Origin: Leucobacter rhizosphaerae
GTDB lineage: Bacteria; Actinomycetota; Actinomycetes; Actinomycetales; Microbacteriaceae
Direction: 5' to 3'
NCBI RefSeq assembly: GCF_022919175.1
Contig: NZ_CP095043.1
Coordinates: 1,860,001-1,924,000 of the forward strand
Length of the DNA: 64,000 nucleotides
Part shown: piece after piece, positions 17,388 to 26,124 of the stretch
Layout: each line of letters opens with the position of its first letter
Position numbering within the stretch: the stretch's first letter is position 1
Translations under genes and position numbers: made by a program
Notes under the pieces: model-generated
What the model was told of the DNA's origin: nothing
Seen by the model: the letters and a program-made list of their open reading frames with translations, nothing else
Databases searched by the model: none

Positions 17388-18341
17388 ATGCAGGCAGCCG
17401 TCGTCCATCGCTACGGTCCACCCGAGGCCGTCCGCATCGCAACGCGCGACGATCCCGCACCGCGACGCGGGGAGGTGCTCGTCCGGGTCGAGTCGGCCGC
17501 GGTCACCTCCGGGGACGCGCGCATCCGCGCCGGGCGGTTCCCCGCCGGGTTCGGGGCGCTCGCGCGGCTCGCCATCGGCATGCGCGGGCCGCGGCGGCCG
17601 ATCCTGGGCGGCACGTTCTCGGGCGTGGTCGCAGGGCTCGGGCCCGACACCGACGGCTTCACGATCGGGGATGCCGTCTCGGGGATGACCGGAGCGCGCT
17701 TCGGCGCCCACGCGGAGCTGCTGGTGGCCCCAACGCGATCCACGACCCCGAAGCCCGAGGCGCTCAGCCACGATGCCGCAGCCGCCGTGCTGTTCGGCGG
17801 CAGCACCGCGTGGCACTTCCTGCACGACCGGGCGAAGATGCGCGCGGGAGATCGAGTGCTCGTGAACGGCGGTTCGGGATCCGTCGGCGTCAGCGCGATC
17901 CAGCTCGCTCGGCGGGCCGGGGCGCACGTCACCGCCGTGGTGAGCCCGCGCAATCGGGACCTCATGCTGGCGCTCGGGGCGGACGAGGTCATCGACTACA
18001 CCGCAACGCCGGTCTCGGAGCTGCGCGGGGACACCGACATCGTCCTCGACACGGTGGGCAACATCACCCGCGCCGACGGCCCGCGGCTGCTCGCCCCGAA
18101 CGGGTCGCTGCTCCTCGCGGTGGCGAGCCTGCGCGACACCGTACTGGCGCGTGGCCGGGTGCACGCCGGGCCGGCGCCGGAGCGCGCGGACCGGTTCGCG
18201 ACGCTCCTCGACCTCGCGGCGGCGGGATCGCTCGCCCCGGTCGCCGAGACGCTCGGGGGCCTCGCAGCGCTCCCAGACGCCTACCGCATCATCGACAGCG
18301 GCCGGAAGATCGGCAACCTGGTGATCCGGCCCGGCCTCTGA
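17388..18341 (+). CDS. Zinc-independent quinone oxidoreductase-like MDR protein
   Basis: 317 residues of the medium-chain dehydrogenase/reductase family. The N-terminal GroES-like barrel has no catalytic-zinc Cys pair. The Rossmann domain has VLVNGGSGSVGVSAIQLARR near residues 160-178 and ends DTVGN then GRKIGNLVIRPG. It probably reduces quinones, enones or aldehydes with NADPH. The start at 17388 follows AAGGA. The upstream in-frame extension is rejected because it runs through the operator region and the divergent tetR. TetR control suggests induction by a reactive or xenobiotic compound. Confidence 0.83.
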   Translation: MQAAVVHRYGPPEAVRIATRDDPAPRRGEVLVRVESAAVTSGDARIRAGRFPAGFGALARLAIGMRGPRRPILGGTFSGVVAGLGPDTDGFTIGDAVSGMTGARFGAHAELLVAPTRSTTPKPEALSHDAAAAVLFGGSTAWHFLHDRAKMRAGDRVLVNGGSGSVGVSAIQLARRAGAHVTAVVSPRNRDLMLALGADEVIDYTATPVSELRGDTDIVLDTVGNITRADGPRLLAPNGSLLLAVASLRDTVLARGRVHAGPAPERADRFATLLDLAAAGSLAPVAETLGGLAALPDAYRIIDSGRKIGNLVIRPGL

Positions 18342-18358
18342 CGTCTCGTCGCTCGGCC

Positions 18359-18973
18359 TCAGACCCCCATCCCGCCGAACACGAGCCGCGCGGCGATCAC
18401 CACCATCACGACCGCGACGATCCAGTCGAGGATCTGCCACGACCGCGGCGTCGCGAAGAACCGGGTCAGCGCCCGCGCCCCGTACCCGAGCAGGAAGAAC
18501 CAGGCGATGCTCGCGATCGCCCCGCCGAGCACGAACCACCAGCGCCCCGGATCCCCTTGCGCGTTGCCGATCGACCCCATCAGCACCATCGTGTCGAGAT
18601 ACACGTGCGGGTTCAGGTAGGTGATCGCGAGGCAGGCGAGGATCGTGCGCTTCAACGACCCCGCCGATCCACCCTCGGCCACGAGCACCGCGGGCCGCAT
18701 CGCTCGCCGGGCCGCGGTCCACGCGTACCAGAGCAGGAACGCGACGCCGCCCCAGCGCACGATCTCCAGCACGATTGGGGCCCGCTCCACGACGAACCCG
18801 ATCCCGGCCACCCCGAGCACCTCGAGCAGCGCGTCGGTGAGCCCGCAGATCAGCACGACCGGCAGCACGTGCTCGCGTCGGATCCCCTGCCGCAGCACAA
18901 ACGCGTTCTGCGCGCCGATGGCCACGATGAGCGAGAGGCCGCTGCCGGCGCCGATGAGGAAGGGAAGCATCAT
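18359..18973 (-). CDS. lysE: LysE/ArgO-type basic amino acid exporter
   Basis: 204 residues with six membrane helices. The family signatures are VAIGAQNAFVLRQG near residue 17-30 and LNPHVYLDT near 125. It exports L-lysine and/or L-arginine when cytosolic levels rise. It is divergent from a LysG-type regulator, the classic actinobacterial arrangement. The ATG at 18973 gives the usual length. Confidence 0.91.
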   Translation of the reverse strand: MMLPFLIGAGSGLSLIVAIGAQNAFVLRQGIRREHVLPVVLICGLTDALLEVLGVAGIGFVVERAPIVLEIVRWGGVAFLLWYAWTAARRAMRPAVLVAEGGSAGSLKRTILACLAITYLNPHVYLDTMVLMGSIGNAQGDPGRWWFVLGGAIASIAWFFLLGYGARALTRFFATPRSWQILDWIVAVVMVVIAARLVFGGMGV

Positions 18974-19030
18974 GCCTCCGACGCTAGGGCCTGGATCGCT
19001 CGCGAGCCTACTTCAGCATGCCTCAAGATT

Positions 19031-19061
19031 CTTCAGTTCCATGAGCTGTGCTTAACTGAAG
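19031..19061. promoter_or_regulatory. Inverted repeat between lysE and lysG, probable LysG site
   Basis: CTTCAGTT (19031-19038) and AACTGAAG (19054-19061) are perfect 8-bp arms 15 bp apart, just before the lysG ATG. A further CTTCAG lies at about 19013-19018 toward lysE. LysR-type regulators bind such spaced dyads to autorepress and to activate the divergent gene. Confidence 0.55.
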
Positions 19062-19064
19062 ACC

Positions 19065-19973
19065 ATGGACCTCCCCGTCGAGCACCTCGAGACCTTCGCC
19101 GCGATCGTCGAGGAGGGCAGCTTCGAGGGGGCCGCCCGGCGGCTGCACATCACCCCCTCCGCCGTGAGCCAGCGCGTGCGGGCGATGGAGGAGCGCGCGG
19201 GATCCGTGCTCCTGCGGCGCACGAGGCCCGTCGCCACCACGACGGCAGGCGCCGCGGTCCTCCGGGCCGCGCACCAGATCCACCGCATCGTCGCCGACGT
19301 CGCGGTCGAGCTCGAGCAGGGCCCGGCCGGCGGCGCACTGATCCCGATCGTGGTGAACGCCGACTCCCTCGCCACCTGGTTCGTCCCCGCGCTCGCCCGC
19401 GCGGCGCGCGAGACCGGCGCCCGCTTCGAGGTGCTGCGGGCCGACGAGTCCATGTCGACCGAGCGCCTGCGGAGCGGGGAGGTGATGGCCGCGCTCACCG
19501 CCACGGCCGAGCCCCTGCCGGGCTGCACCTCCACCCGCATCGGCACCGACCGCTACCGGGCCGTGGCGAGCCCCGCGTTCGTGGAACGGTACTTCGCCGA
19601 CGGCATCACCGCGGAGCAGCTCGCCACCGCGCCGGTCATCGAGTTCGACCGGCACGACGCGTTCCAGCAGCGCTTCATCCGCCGGATCACGCGGGCGCGC
19701 ATCGATCCGCCGCGCCACTTCGTGCCGTCGTCCGCGGAGTTCGCGCGCGCGATCGAGCTCGGCATGGGGTGGGGCATGATCCCGCTGCTCCAGTGCGCCC
19801 CGGGACTCGCCTCGGGATCGCTGGTCGAACTCGGCGCCCGCGCGGAGATCGAGCTGCCGCTCTACTGGCAGCGCTGGAACCTGCGCTCCCCCGTGCTCGA
19901 TGCGCTCTCGGCGATCATCGCCGAGGAGGCCGCGGCCGCGCTCGGGACGGCGCGACCGCAGGCACGGCCCTAG
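19065..19973 (+). CDS. lysG: LysR-family regulator of lysE (LysG/ArgP)
   Basis: 302 residues. N-terminal winged HTH (EHLETFAAIVEEGSFEGAAR, then LHITPSAVSQRVRAMEERAG) matches the ArgP/LysG branch, followed by a type-2 periplasmic-binding-like effector domain (NADSLATWFVPAL, then ELGMGWGMIPLLQ). It activates the divergent exporter in response to lysine/arginine. The start lies four bases after the inverted repeat, so self-repression by steric blocking is likely. Confidence 0.9.
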   Translation: MDLPVEHLETFAAIVEEGSFEGAARRLHITPSAVSQRVRAMEERAGSVLLRRTRPVATTTAGAAVLRAAHQIHRIVADVAVELEQGPAGGALIPIVVNADSLATWFVPALARAARETGARFEVLRADESMSTERLRSGEVMAALTATAEPLPGCTSTRIGTDRYRAVASPAFVERYFADGITAEQLATAPVIEFDRHDAFQQRFIRRITRARIDPPRHFVPSSAEFARAIELGMGWGMIPLLQCAPGLASGSLVELGARAEIELPLYWQRWNLRSPVLDALSAIIAEEAAAALGTARPQARP

Positions 19974-19989
19974 ACCGCACTCACCCGCG

Positions 19990-21366
19990 CTATCCCGCCA
20001 TCGCGAAGCCGGCGATGAGGTAGGCGATGAACGACAGCACCGCCGCCGCGCCCGCATACGGCAGGATCGACAGCATGAGGTTGATCGGCCGGACCCCGAC
20101 CGACTTCGAGGCGAGGATGATCCCGTCGCCATACATGCAGGTCGTCGAACCGAGCGCGGCACCCGAGAACACGGCCGTGCCGGCGAGCACCGGGTCCACG
20201 CCCATCGCCATCGCGAGCGGCAGCACCACGGGGGTGATGACGGCCGCGAGATCCCAGAACGACCCGGTCGCGTACGCGTAGACGCCGCAGACCAGGAACA
20301 CGACCGCCGGCAGCAGCGCCCCGCTCATCACCGGCTCCGTCGCGCCGATGACCCACTCGGCGAGCTGCAGGTCCATGTTCATCTGCTGGATCATGAACGC
20401 CAGCACGAACAGCACCATGACGTACCCCATGCTCATGATGCCCTCGAACGCCTGCTCGAAGACCTCGCGGATCTTCATGCGGCGCTGCGACACGTAGAGG
20501 ATGATCGCCACGAGCACGGCCGCCGCGGTGCCCTTCACGATGTCGACCTCGGTGAGGATCGTGACGGTCACGAGAGTGACGATGGGGATCAGGAAGTTGT
20601 ACGGCAGGGCGCGGCGGCCGTCGGACTCGGTGCCCGCGAGTTCGAACGCCCGCTCCTCCTCGGTCAGGCCCGGCTGCAGGGTGTCACCCGTGCGGTCGAC
20701 GCGCAGCTGCTCCCGCCGCAGCGGCCCGACGAGGGGCAGCAGTCCGAGCGCGAGCAGCAGACCGATGATCAGCGCGAACCAGCCGAAGAACACGAACGGC
20801 AGACCCTGGAGGTAGGCGCCGAAGCCCGAGCCGTTGACGGTCACCCCGTCCTGCTCGAGCAGCGCCGAGAAGAAGACGGCCCACGTCGAGAAGGGGATGA
20901 TCACGGCGATCGGCGCGGAGGTCAGCTTCACGATCGTGCCGAGCATCGTGCGGGGCACGCCGTAGCGGTCGGTCACCCGCTTCATCGAGGTGCCGACCGT
21001 CAGCGCGTTCAAATAATCGTCGATGAACAGTGCGACCGTGAGCAGCCAGGTCAGCAGCAGCGACTTGCGTCGCGAGTTCACGAAGCGCTCCGTCCAGGTC
21101 GCGAAGTCGCTGACGGCACCCGAGGCGTTGAAGTACGCGATCAGGATCCCGAACAGCACGACCACGAGCGCGAGCCAGTGCACGGTCTCGTTCGAGAGGG
21201 AGGCGCCGAACGTGCCGACGAGCGTGTCGAAGAAGCCCCAGCCGCCGAGCAGCACCGCGCCGACGATGGTGCCGGCGAACAGGCCGAGCAGCGCGCGTTT
21301 GGTGAGCACGGAGACGAGCAGGACGGTGAGGACCGGCAGGAGCGCCAGCACAGTATTTTGGATCAT
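19990..21366 (-). CDS. Na+/H+ antiporter NhaC-family transporter
   Basis: 458 residues, about eleven membrane helices. The family core includes FIDDYLNALTVG near residue 110 (charged residues in a helix) and the second-half YATGSFWDLAAVITPVVLPLA and CMYGDGIILAS segments. NhaC-like proteins exchange Na+ or H+ against cations, or act as amino-acid/malate-lactate antiporters, so the substrate could be organic. The ATG at 21366 follows a GAAAG site; an earlier in-frame ATG at 21393 lacks one. It lies 87 bp downstream of the amidohydrolase and probably in its operon, which favours a role in uptake or export of that enzyme's substrate or product. Confidence 0.8.
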   Translation of the reverse strand: MIQNTVLALLPVLTVLLVSVLTKRALLGLFAGTIVGAVLLGGWGFFDTLVGTFGASLSNETVHWLALVVVLFGILIAYFNASGAVSDFATWTERFVNSRRKSLLLTWLLTVALFIDDYLNALTVGTSMKRVTDRYGVPRTMLGTIVKLTSAPIAVIIPFSTWAVFFSALLEQDGVTVNGSGFGAYLQGLPFVFFGWFALIIGLLLALGLLPLVGPLRREQLRVDRTGDTLQPGLTEEERAFELAGTESDGRRALPYNFLIPIVTLVTVTILTEVDIVKGTAAAVLVAIILYVSQRRMKIREVFEQAFEGIMSMGYVMVLFVLAFMIQQMNMDLQLAEWVIGATEPVMSGALLPAVVFLVCGVYAYATGSFWDLAAVITPVVLPLAMAMGVDPVLAGTAVFSGAALGSTTCMYGDGIILASKSVGVRPINLMLSILPYAGAAAVLSFIAYLIAGFAMAG

Positions 21367-21453
21367 CGGTGTCTTTCGGGCGGGGCGCGGCATCCGTGCT
21401 GCGCCGGGATCGGGGGGACCTCTGCGGTGCGGTGCGCACCGAGGGGCAGGGCG

Positions 21454-23085
21454 CTACACGGCGTGGTCCGCTCGGACCCCGTCGAGGTAGGTCGCGAGCA
21501 CCGGCAGATCGAGGATCTCGTCGCCGGTGGCGGTGACGGGATCGGCGGCCCAGACGGCGAAGTCGGCGCGGGATCCGGCACGGATCACCCCGAGGTCGGC
21601 GTCGCCTTGGGCGAGCGCGGCACCGCGGGTGTAGCCGTGCAGGGCCTCGGCCATCGAGAGCCGCTCCTCGGGCTCGTAGACGTGGGCGCCGGGATCGCGC
21701 GGCGTCCGCCGCAGCACCGACCAGGCAAGCCCGAGGCGCGCGTCGAGATCCGCGATCGGCCAGTCGGAGCCCAGCGCGAGCGGCGCACCGGCGCGCACCA
21801 CCGACCCGGCGTTCCAGCCGCGGGCCGCGCGTTCGGGGCCGAGACGCCGCGACCACTCGTCGCTGCCGTCCGGGATCCGCCACTGCATGTGCGGCAGCTG
21901 CATCGACGCGGTGATCCCGCTCGCGACGAGTCGCACGATGTCGCTCGGGTCGAGGCACTCCAGGTGCTCGATGCGGTGCGGGGCGCGGCCGGCGGCCCGC
22001 GACCCCACGGTCTCGTAGGCCGTGATCGTCTCACCGACGGCGCGGTCCCCGATCGCGTGGGTCGCGATCTGGAAGCCTGCCCGCGTGAACTCCTGGACGG
22101 CATCGACGAACGCCGCCTGCTCACCCCAGAACCCGGCGAGCCCGGCGCCGTCCGTGTCCGGCTCGTACAGCCAACCGGCTCCGGTGTCGATCACCCCGTC
22201 CGCGTAGAGCTTGATCAGCCCCGCGCGCCAGCGCGCGCCGCCCCGGTCGCGCTGCGCGGCGATCCCGGCTCGCTCGTCGGCCGTGGCGGACGGCTTCACG
22301 TCCATGGCGCTCACGATGCGCACCGGCAGGCCCGATCCCGAGCCGTCGAGTGCCTCCAGCAAGTCGAGGGTGGCGGAGTTGCCGTCCATGATCGCGCCCC
22401 CGGTGAGGCCGGAGCGGCGCATGCGGGCAAGCGTCGCGCGAGCGGCCTCGAGCGTCTCATCGCGACTGAGATCCGGCATCGTCTCGAGCAGCGGCTGGTA
22501 CGCGCTGTCCTCGCGGAGCTCGCCCGTCGGGCGGCCCGTGTGGTCCACCACGATCTCGGAGGTGTCGTCGAAGGATCGCGGGCCGACGACGCCTCCGCGC
22601 CGCAGCCCCGCCGTGCTCGCGAGCGCCGTGTGGAAGTCGAAGAAGAAGAGCAGGGCGGGCAGCCCGTCGACGGCCTCGTCGATGAGCTCGGCCCGCAGGG
22701 GCGCCCCAGCGAACGCCGCGTAGTCGAGGTTCCACGCGCGCACCCAGCCGTCGGTCGACTCGCGGCGCACGCGGCCGGCCTCAGCACGGAGCATCTCCAG
22801 GATCTCCCGGAGATCGAGGATGCCGCCGAGGTCGACGCCCTGCGTGAGTTCGACGCCCTGGATCGGGTGCAGGTGCGCGTCGATGAGCCCGGGCGTCACC
22901 ACGGTGCCGGCGAGGTCCTCCATGCGGGTCGCAGCGCCGCCGAACGCCGCGGCGATCTCCGAACGGTCACCGACGCCGATCACGCGCCCGTCGGCGACCG
23001 CGATCGAACGCACGTCGTCGCGGCCGTCCGCCGGCGCCATGCTCCTGACGCGGGCCCCCTCTACAATGATGTCGGCTGACGTCAT
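21454..23085 (-). CDS. YtcJ-like amidohydrolase (cassette 1)
   Basis: 543 residues of the metal-dependent amidohydrolase superfamily. A small composite domain surrounds a TIM barrel with metal-binding HxH (TPGLIDAHLHP, near 69-79), LIKLYADGVI (bridging Lys), THAIGDRA, RIEHLE and GSDWPIAD (catalytic Asp). The relatives include N-substituted formamide deformylase; the true substrate (N-acyl or cyclic amide) is unknown. GGGAGGAG precedes ATG 23085. It is divergent from a tetR gene and followed by an NhaC-type transporter. Paralogs lie at 36,779 and 42,046. Confidence 0.85.
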   Translation of the reverse strand: MTSADIIVEGARVRSMAPADGRDDVRSIAVADGRVIGVGDRSEIAAAFGGAATRMEDLAGTVVTPGLIDAHLHPIQGVELTQGVDLGGILDLREILEMLRAEAGRVRRESTDGWVRAWNLDYAAFAGAPLRAELIDEAVDGLPALLFFFDFHTALASTAGLRRGGVVGPRSFDDTSEIVVDHTGRPTGELREDSAYQPLLETMPDLSRDETLEAARATLARMRRSGLTGGAIMDGNSATLDLLEALDGSGSGLPVRIVSAMDVKPSATADERAGIAAQRDRGGARWRAGLIKLYADGVIDTGAGWLYEPDTDGAGLAGFWGEQAAFVDAVQEFTRAGFQIATHAIGDRAVGETITAYETVGSRAAGRAPHRIEHLECLDPSDIVRLVASGITASMQLPHMQWRIPDGSDEWSRRLGPERAARGWNAGSVVRAGAPLALGSDWPIADLDARLGLAWSVLRRTPRDPGAHVYEPEERLSMAEALHGYTRGAALAQGDADLGVIRAGSRADFAVWAADPVTATGDEILDLPVLATYLDGVRADHAV

Positions 23086-23131
23086 CGGCGCGCTCCTCCC
23101 TCGAGCGGGGCTCGCCCGCGGAATCAGCATT

Positions 23132-23160
23132 AATTTACGCCCATTCAATAAGCATTGCAA
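23132..23160 (-). promoter_or_regulatory. Promoter of the amidohydrolase/NhaC operon
   Basis: On the minus strand -35 TTGCAA (23160-23155), a 17-bp spacer and -10 TAAATT (23137-23132) make a good sigma-70-type promoter in an AT-rich island between the divergent tetR and amidohydrolase genes. Direct repeats AGCATT at 23126-23131 and 23151-23156, 25 bp apart, overlap it and may contribute to the TetR site. Confidence 0.55.
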
Positions 23161-23180
23161 CACGCCCGTCCGGAAGGCCC

Positions 23181-23909
23181 ATGTCCCCTGCCACCGCCTC
23201 GCCCCCGCCCGCCGGGCGACCCGCCGGACGACCCCGGGCAGCGGTGCTCTCGCGGGAGCGGATCCTCCAGGCCGCGTTTGCGCACTCCGACGAGCGGGGC
23301 GCCGATTTCACCCTGGCCGCACTCGCGCGCGCGCTCGGCGTGCGCCCCTCCGCGCTGCACCACTACTTCGCGAACCGGGACGACCTCATCGCGGGCATGC
23401 GGGGCCAGCTGACGCTGCGGGTCGGCGATCACGGCTTCGACCGGATCCCGTGGCACGAGGCCGCGATCCCGTGGGCACGGGCCTACCGCGACACGCTCGG
23501 CCGGCATCCCGGCATCATCGCGGCGCTCGCGACGCTGCCCGTGGACGGCGAGCCCGAGTCCATCGCGGATTACAACCGCATCGCGGAGGCCTTCCGGCGC
23601 GACGGATACCCCGAGCACCGGATCGTGCCCGCGATCGTCGCGCTCGAGTCCTTCATCATCGGCTCGGCACTCGACGCCATCGCACCCGACGACAACCTGC
23701 GGCCCTCTCGCGATCCGGAGGCCGCCCCGACCCTCGACGCCGCCGAGCGCGCGGCCCGTGCGCAGGCGGCGGAGCGCGGTCGCTCGGCCGCCGAGGACGC
23801 GTTCGAGTTCGGGCTGGAATCCCTCGTCGCCGGGCTCCGGTGGCTCGGGTCCGACGCGGGATCCGGCACGGACACCGGCGCCGACGCGGGATCCGGGGCC
23901 ATCTCGTGA
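23181..23909 (+). CDS. TetR-family regulator (cassette 1)
   Basis: 242 residues. A Pro/Ala-rich 22-residue lead is followed by the HTH (SRERILQAAFAHSDE, LAALARALGVRPSALHHYF). The effector domain carries the signature ALESFIIGSALDAIAPDD near 150-167, shared with the TetR proteins at 34,751 and 43,896. The last 20 residues are a Gly/Ser/Asp low-complexity tail (SDAGSGTDTGADAGSG) from a short DNA duplication. The stop overlaps the GTG of the AEC transporter. It likely controls both flanking transcription units. Confidence 0.87.
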   Translation: MSPATASPPPAGRPAGRPRAAVLSRERILQAAFAHSDERGADFTLAALARALGVRPSALHHYFANRDDLIAGMRGQLTLRVGDHGFDRIPWHEAAIPWARAYRDTLGRHPGIIAALATLPVDGEPESIADYNRIAEAFRRDGYPEHRIVPAIVALESFIIGSALDAIAPDDNLRPSRDPEAAPTLDAAERAARAQAAERGRSAAEDAFEFGLESLVAGLRWLGSDAGSGTDTGADAGSGAIS

Positions 23910-24865
23910 TCGGGGTGCTGCAGGGGTTCGCGCTGATCCTCGGGATCATCGGCGCCGGCTACCTCACCGCCGTGTTCGGCGTCGTGAAGGGCGAGCAGCG
24001 CCGCGTGCTCAACAACGTCGCGTTCTACGTCGCGACGCCGGCGCTGCTGTTCTCGGTGCTGCACACGAGCGACCCGAGTGTGCTCGTCTCGCCGGTGATC
24101 CTCGTCACGAGCGCCTCGGCCCTGCTCGTGGCGGCGGTATTTGTGCTCGCCTCGCGGCTCTGGTTCCGGCGGGATCTGGCGAGCACCACCCTCGGCGCCA
24201 CGTGCGCGGGCTACGTCAACTCGAACAACCTCGGCCTGCCGGTCGCCGTGTACATTCTGGGCGACGCGGCCTACGTGGCCCCGCTGCTCCTCGTGCAGCT
24301 CGTGATCTTCGCGCCGGGGATCCTCGCGATCCTGGAGACCACCCGCGCCCCGGGGCGCAGCGCGGACGCCCCCGCGCCCCGCGGCGGCGCAGCGCGAGGC
24401 GGCCTCGTCGCACTCGGGCGAGCGGCGTCGAACCCCGTGATCCTCGCTTCGGTGGCCGGGTTCCTGGTGGCGCTCGTGCAGCTGCCGATCCCGGAGATCG
24501 TGATGGCGCCGATCGACATGCTCGGCAACGCGGCGATCCCGATGGTGCTCTTGAGCTTCGGGATCTCGCTCCGCGGGCAGCGCGCGCTCGCGCCCGGCAG
24601 CGGGCGGGCCGCCGTCTTCACGGCGTCCGGCATCAAGGTGCTGCTCATGCCCGCGATCGCCTGGACCATCGGCACCGTCGCGGGCCTGAATGCGCACGAG
24701 GTGTTCGTCGCCACCACGATCGCCGCGCTCCCCACGGCGCAGAACGTGTACAACTACGCGGCGACCTACCGCCGCGCCGAGACCATGGTGCGCGACACGG
24801 TCTTCCTCACGACGTTCGCGTCACTTCCCGTCATCGCGGCAATCGCCTGGCTGCTCGGGGAATAA
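23906..24865 (+). CDS. AEC-family (auxin efflux carrier/malate permease) transporter
   Basis: 319 residues with about ten membrane helices in two halves. The first half has NNVAFYVATPALLFSVLHT and YVNSNNLGLPVAVYILGD, the second NAAIPMVLLSFGISLRGQ and ALPTAQNVYNYA, all typical of Mem_trans/AEC carriers. The GTG start at 23906 overlaps the tetR stop (GTGA). Bacterial members move malate, malonate or other carboxylates. It gives cassette 1 a second transporter besides the NhaC-type one. Confidence 0.85.
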   Translation: MIGVLQGFALILGIIGAGYLTAVFGVVKGEQRRVLNNVAFYVATPALLFSVLHTSDPSVLVSPVILVTSASALLVAAVFVLASRLWFRRDLASTTLGATCAGYVNSNNLGLPVAVYILGDAAYVAPLLLVQLVIFAPGILAILETTRAPGRSADAPAPRGGAARGGLVALGRAASNPVILASVAGFLVALVQLPIPEIVMAPIDMLGNAAIPMVLLSFGISLRGQRALAPGSGRAAVFTASGIKVLLMPAIAWTIGTVAGLNAHEVFVATTIAALPTAQNVYNYAATYRRAETMVRDTVFLTTFASLPVIAAIAWLLGE

Positions 24866-24954
24866 GCTCCGAGGGAACGGTCGTTGCAGACTGCGGGGCC
24901 ACGGCTTCGCACGCGCGGCCCGCACGTTCGCACGCCACCACAGGAGACCCCCAC

Positions 24955-25530
24955 ATGACCTCACGCACCGCCCAGACCAGCGCCCCCGTGCTCGATGCCC
25001 TCGCCGAGCGGTGGAGCCCCCGCTCCTTCGACAGCGCGCACTCGCTGCCCGAGGGAGCGCTCCGCGGGCTCTTCGAGGCGGCGCGCTGGGCGCCGAGCGC
25101 GAACAACTCGCAGCCGTGGCGCTTCATCGTGACCCGTCGCGGCAGCGAGAGCTTCGCGAAGATCGAGGCCGCGCTGACCGGGAACAACCAGCTCTGGGCC
25201 GGCCGCGCGGCGGCGCTGGTCGTCAACGTCGCCGAGGTCGAGGACGCCGAGGGGACCCCGCGGAAGTTCGCGGAGTACGACCTCGGACAGGCCGTCGCGC
25301 ACCTCAGCGTGCAGGCGCAGAGCGAGGGCCTGCACCTGCATCAGATGGGCGGCTTCGACCGCGAGGCCGTGCGCGCGGCCTTCGACCTCGCGGACCGCTT
25401 CCGTCCGGTTTCCGTGACCGCGATCGGCGCGCTGGGCTCCCACGAGCAGCTGACCGAGCCGCTGCGCGAGCGCGAGGCGGCCCCGCGCGTCCGGTTGCCG
25501 CTCGAGGAGCTCGTGCTCGTCAACGACTAG
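24955..25530 (+). CDS. Nitroreductase-family flavoprotein
   Basis: 191 residues. The N-terminal RWSPRSFD and ARWAPSANNSQPWRF motifs bind the FMN phosphate, and the mid-region (DLGQAVAHLSVQAQSEGLHLHQMGGF-like) completes the dimer fold. It is FMN-dependent and reduces nitro groups, quinones or similar electrophiles with NAD(P)H. AGGAG at 24942-24946 precedes ATG 24955. It stands 89 bp behind the AEC transporter, so read-through from that operon is possible. It is followed by a strong hairpin. Confidence 0.87.
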   Translation: MTSRTAQTSAPVLDALAERWSPRSFDSAHSLPEGALRGLFEAARWAPSANNSQPWRFIVTRRGSESFAKIEAALTGNNQLWAGRAAALVVNVAEVEDAEGTPRKFAEYDLGQAVAHLSVQAQSEGLHLHQMGGFDREAVRAAFDLADRFRPVSVTAIGALGSHEQLTEPLREREAAPRVRLPLEELVLVND

Positions 25531-25574
25531 GGCTCGTTCCGGGGGCCGCTTCCCCGCCGTCACCCCAGCACCAG

Positions 25575-25630
25575 AGATCTGCATTCCCGCTGATGGATTC
25601 GATCAATCCAGTCAGCAGGAGTGCAGATCT
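25575..25630. terminator. Long hairpin between convergent genes
   Basis: AGATCTGCA (25575-25583) and TGCAGATCT (25622-25630) pair perfectly, and pairing continues inward with one bulge and two weak pairs to a CGATC loop, giving a stem of about 25 bp. It sits between the nitroreductase stop and the end of the minus-strand hypothetical gene, consistent with bidirectional termination. Confidence 0.6.
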
Positions 25631-25698
25631 CTGCGCGAAGGCAGGTCAGTCCGGTGGGCGGAAGTCCAGGGGGGGTGCTCACGAGCACCCGCACCTCG

Positions 25699-26121
25699 CT
25701 AGGACGCGGTGTCGACCGTGACGACGGCCTCGTCCGGCCCGTCGATCCGGAGCGCGCGCACGAGTTCCGCGGCGTGCACCGTCGAGATCACGACCCGCGA
25801 GAAGTCGTCGAACTCGCCGACCCAACCGCGCTCCGATGCTCCGGACGTGTCGAGATCGATGACCACAGCGTCGCGGCCGCTCCGAACCAGCACGAAGTCG
25901 CGCCCAGCGGCGCTGCGCCAAGTACCGACGGCGAGGGTGCCGGGCACTCGGGTGCCCGGGGAGCGGACGCCCCGGATCCACACCCAGGGATCATCGGTGA
26001 TGACCGCGGACGTGATGGCCGAGCGATCCAGCGTGATGTCGCGTCGGCGGAACGCCGACACCCGCTCCGCAGCAGTGAGGCGGATCACCACTCGTTCTCC
26101 GTGCACCTCGACTCTGGCCAC
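25699..26121 (-). CDS. Conserved hypothetical protein downstream of hemD
   Basis: 140 residues, no membrane helix or signal peptide. The sequence is beta-rich with alternating hydrophobics (VVIRLTAAERVSAF, WVWIRGVRSPGTRVPG, FVLVRSGRDAVVIDLD) and ends with a short helix (HAAELVRALRID). This could be a small PH-like barrel, but I do not recognise the family. It starts with GTG at 26121, three bases after the hemD stop, so it is almost certainly co-translated with hemD. Confidence 0.65.
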   Translation of the reverse strand: MARVEVHGERVVIRLTAAERVSAFRRRDITLDRSAITSAVITDDPWVWIRGVRSPGTRVPGTLAVGTWRSAAGRDFVLVRSGRDAVVIDLDTSGASERGWVGEFDDFSRVVISTVHAAELVRALRIDGPDEAVVTVDTAS

Positions 26122-26124
26122 GGG

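Noticed and set aside
19900..23079. A 1059-codon open frame on the plus strand, opposite the NhaC and amidohydrolase genes
   Set aside because: It is Arg/His/Glu-rich low-complexity sequence lacking any domain, antisense to two clearly recognisable proteins. Long antisense frames are expected at this GC content. Many similar frames (for example 5713-8070, 40526-42256, 55896-58049) were dropped for the same reason.
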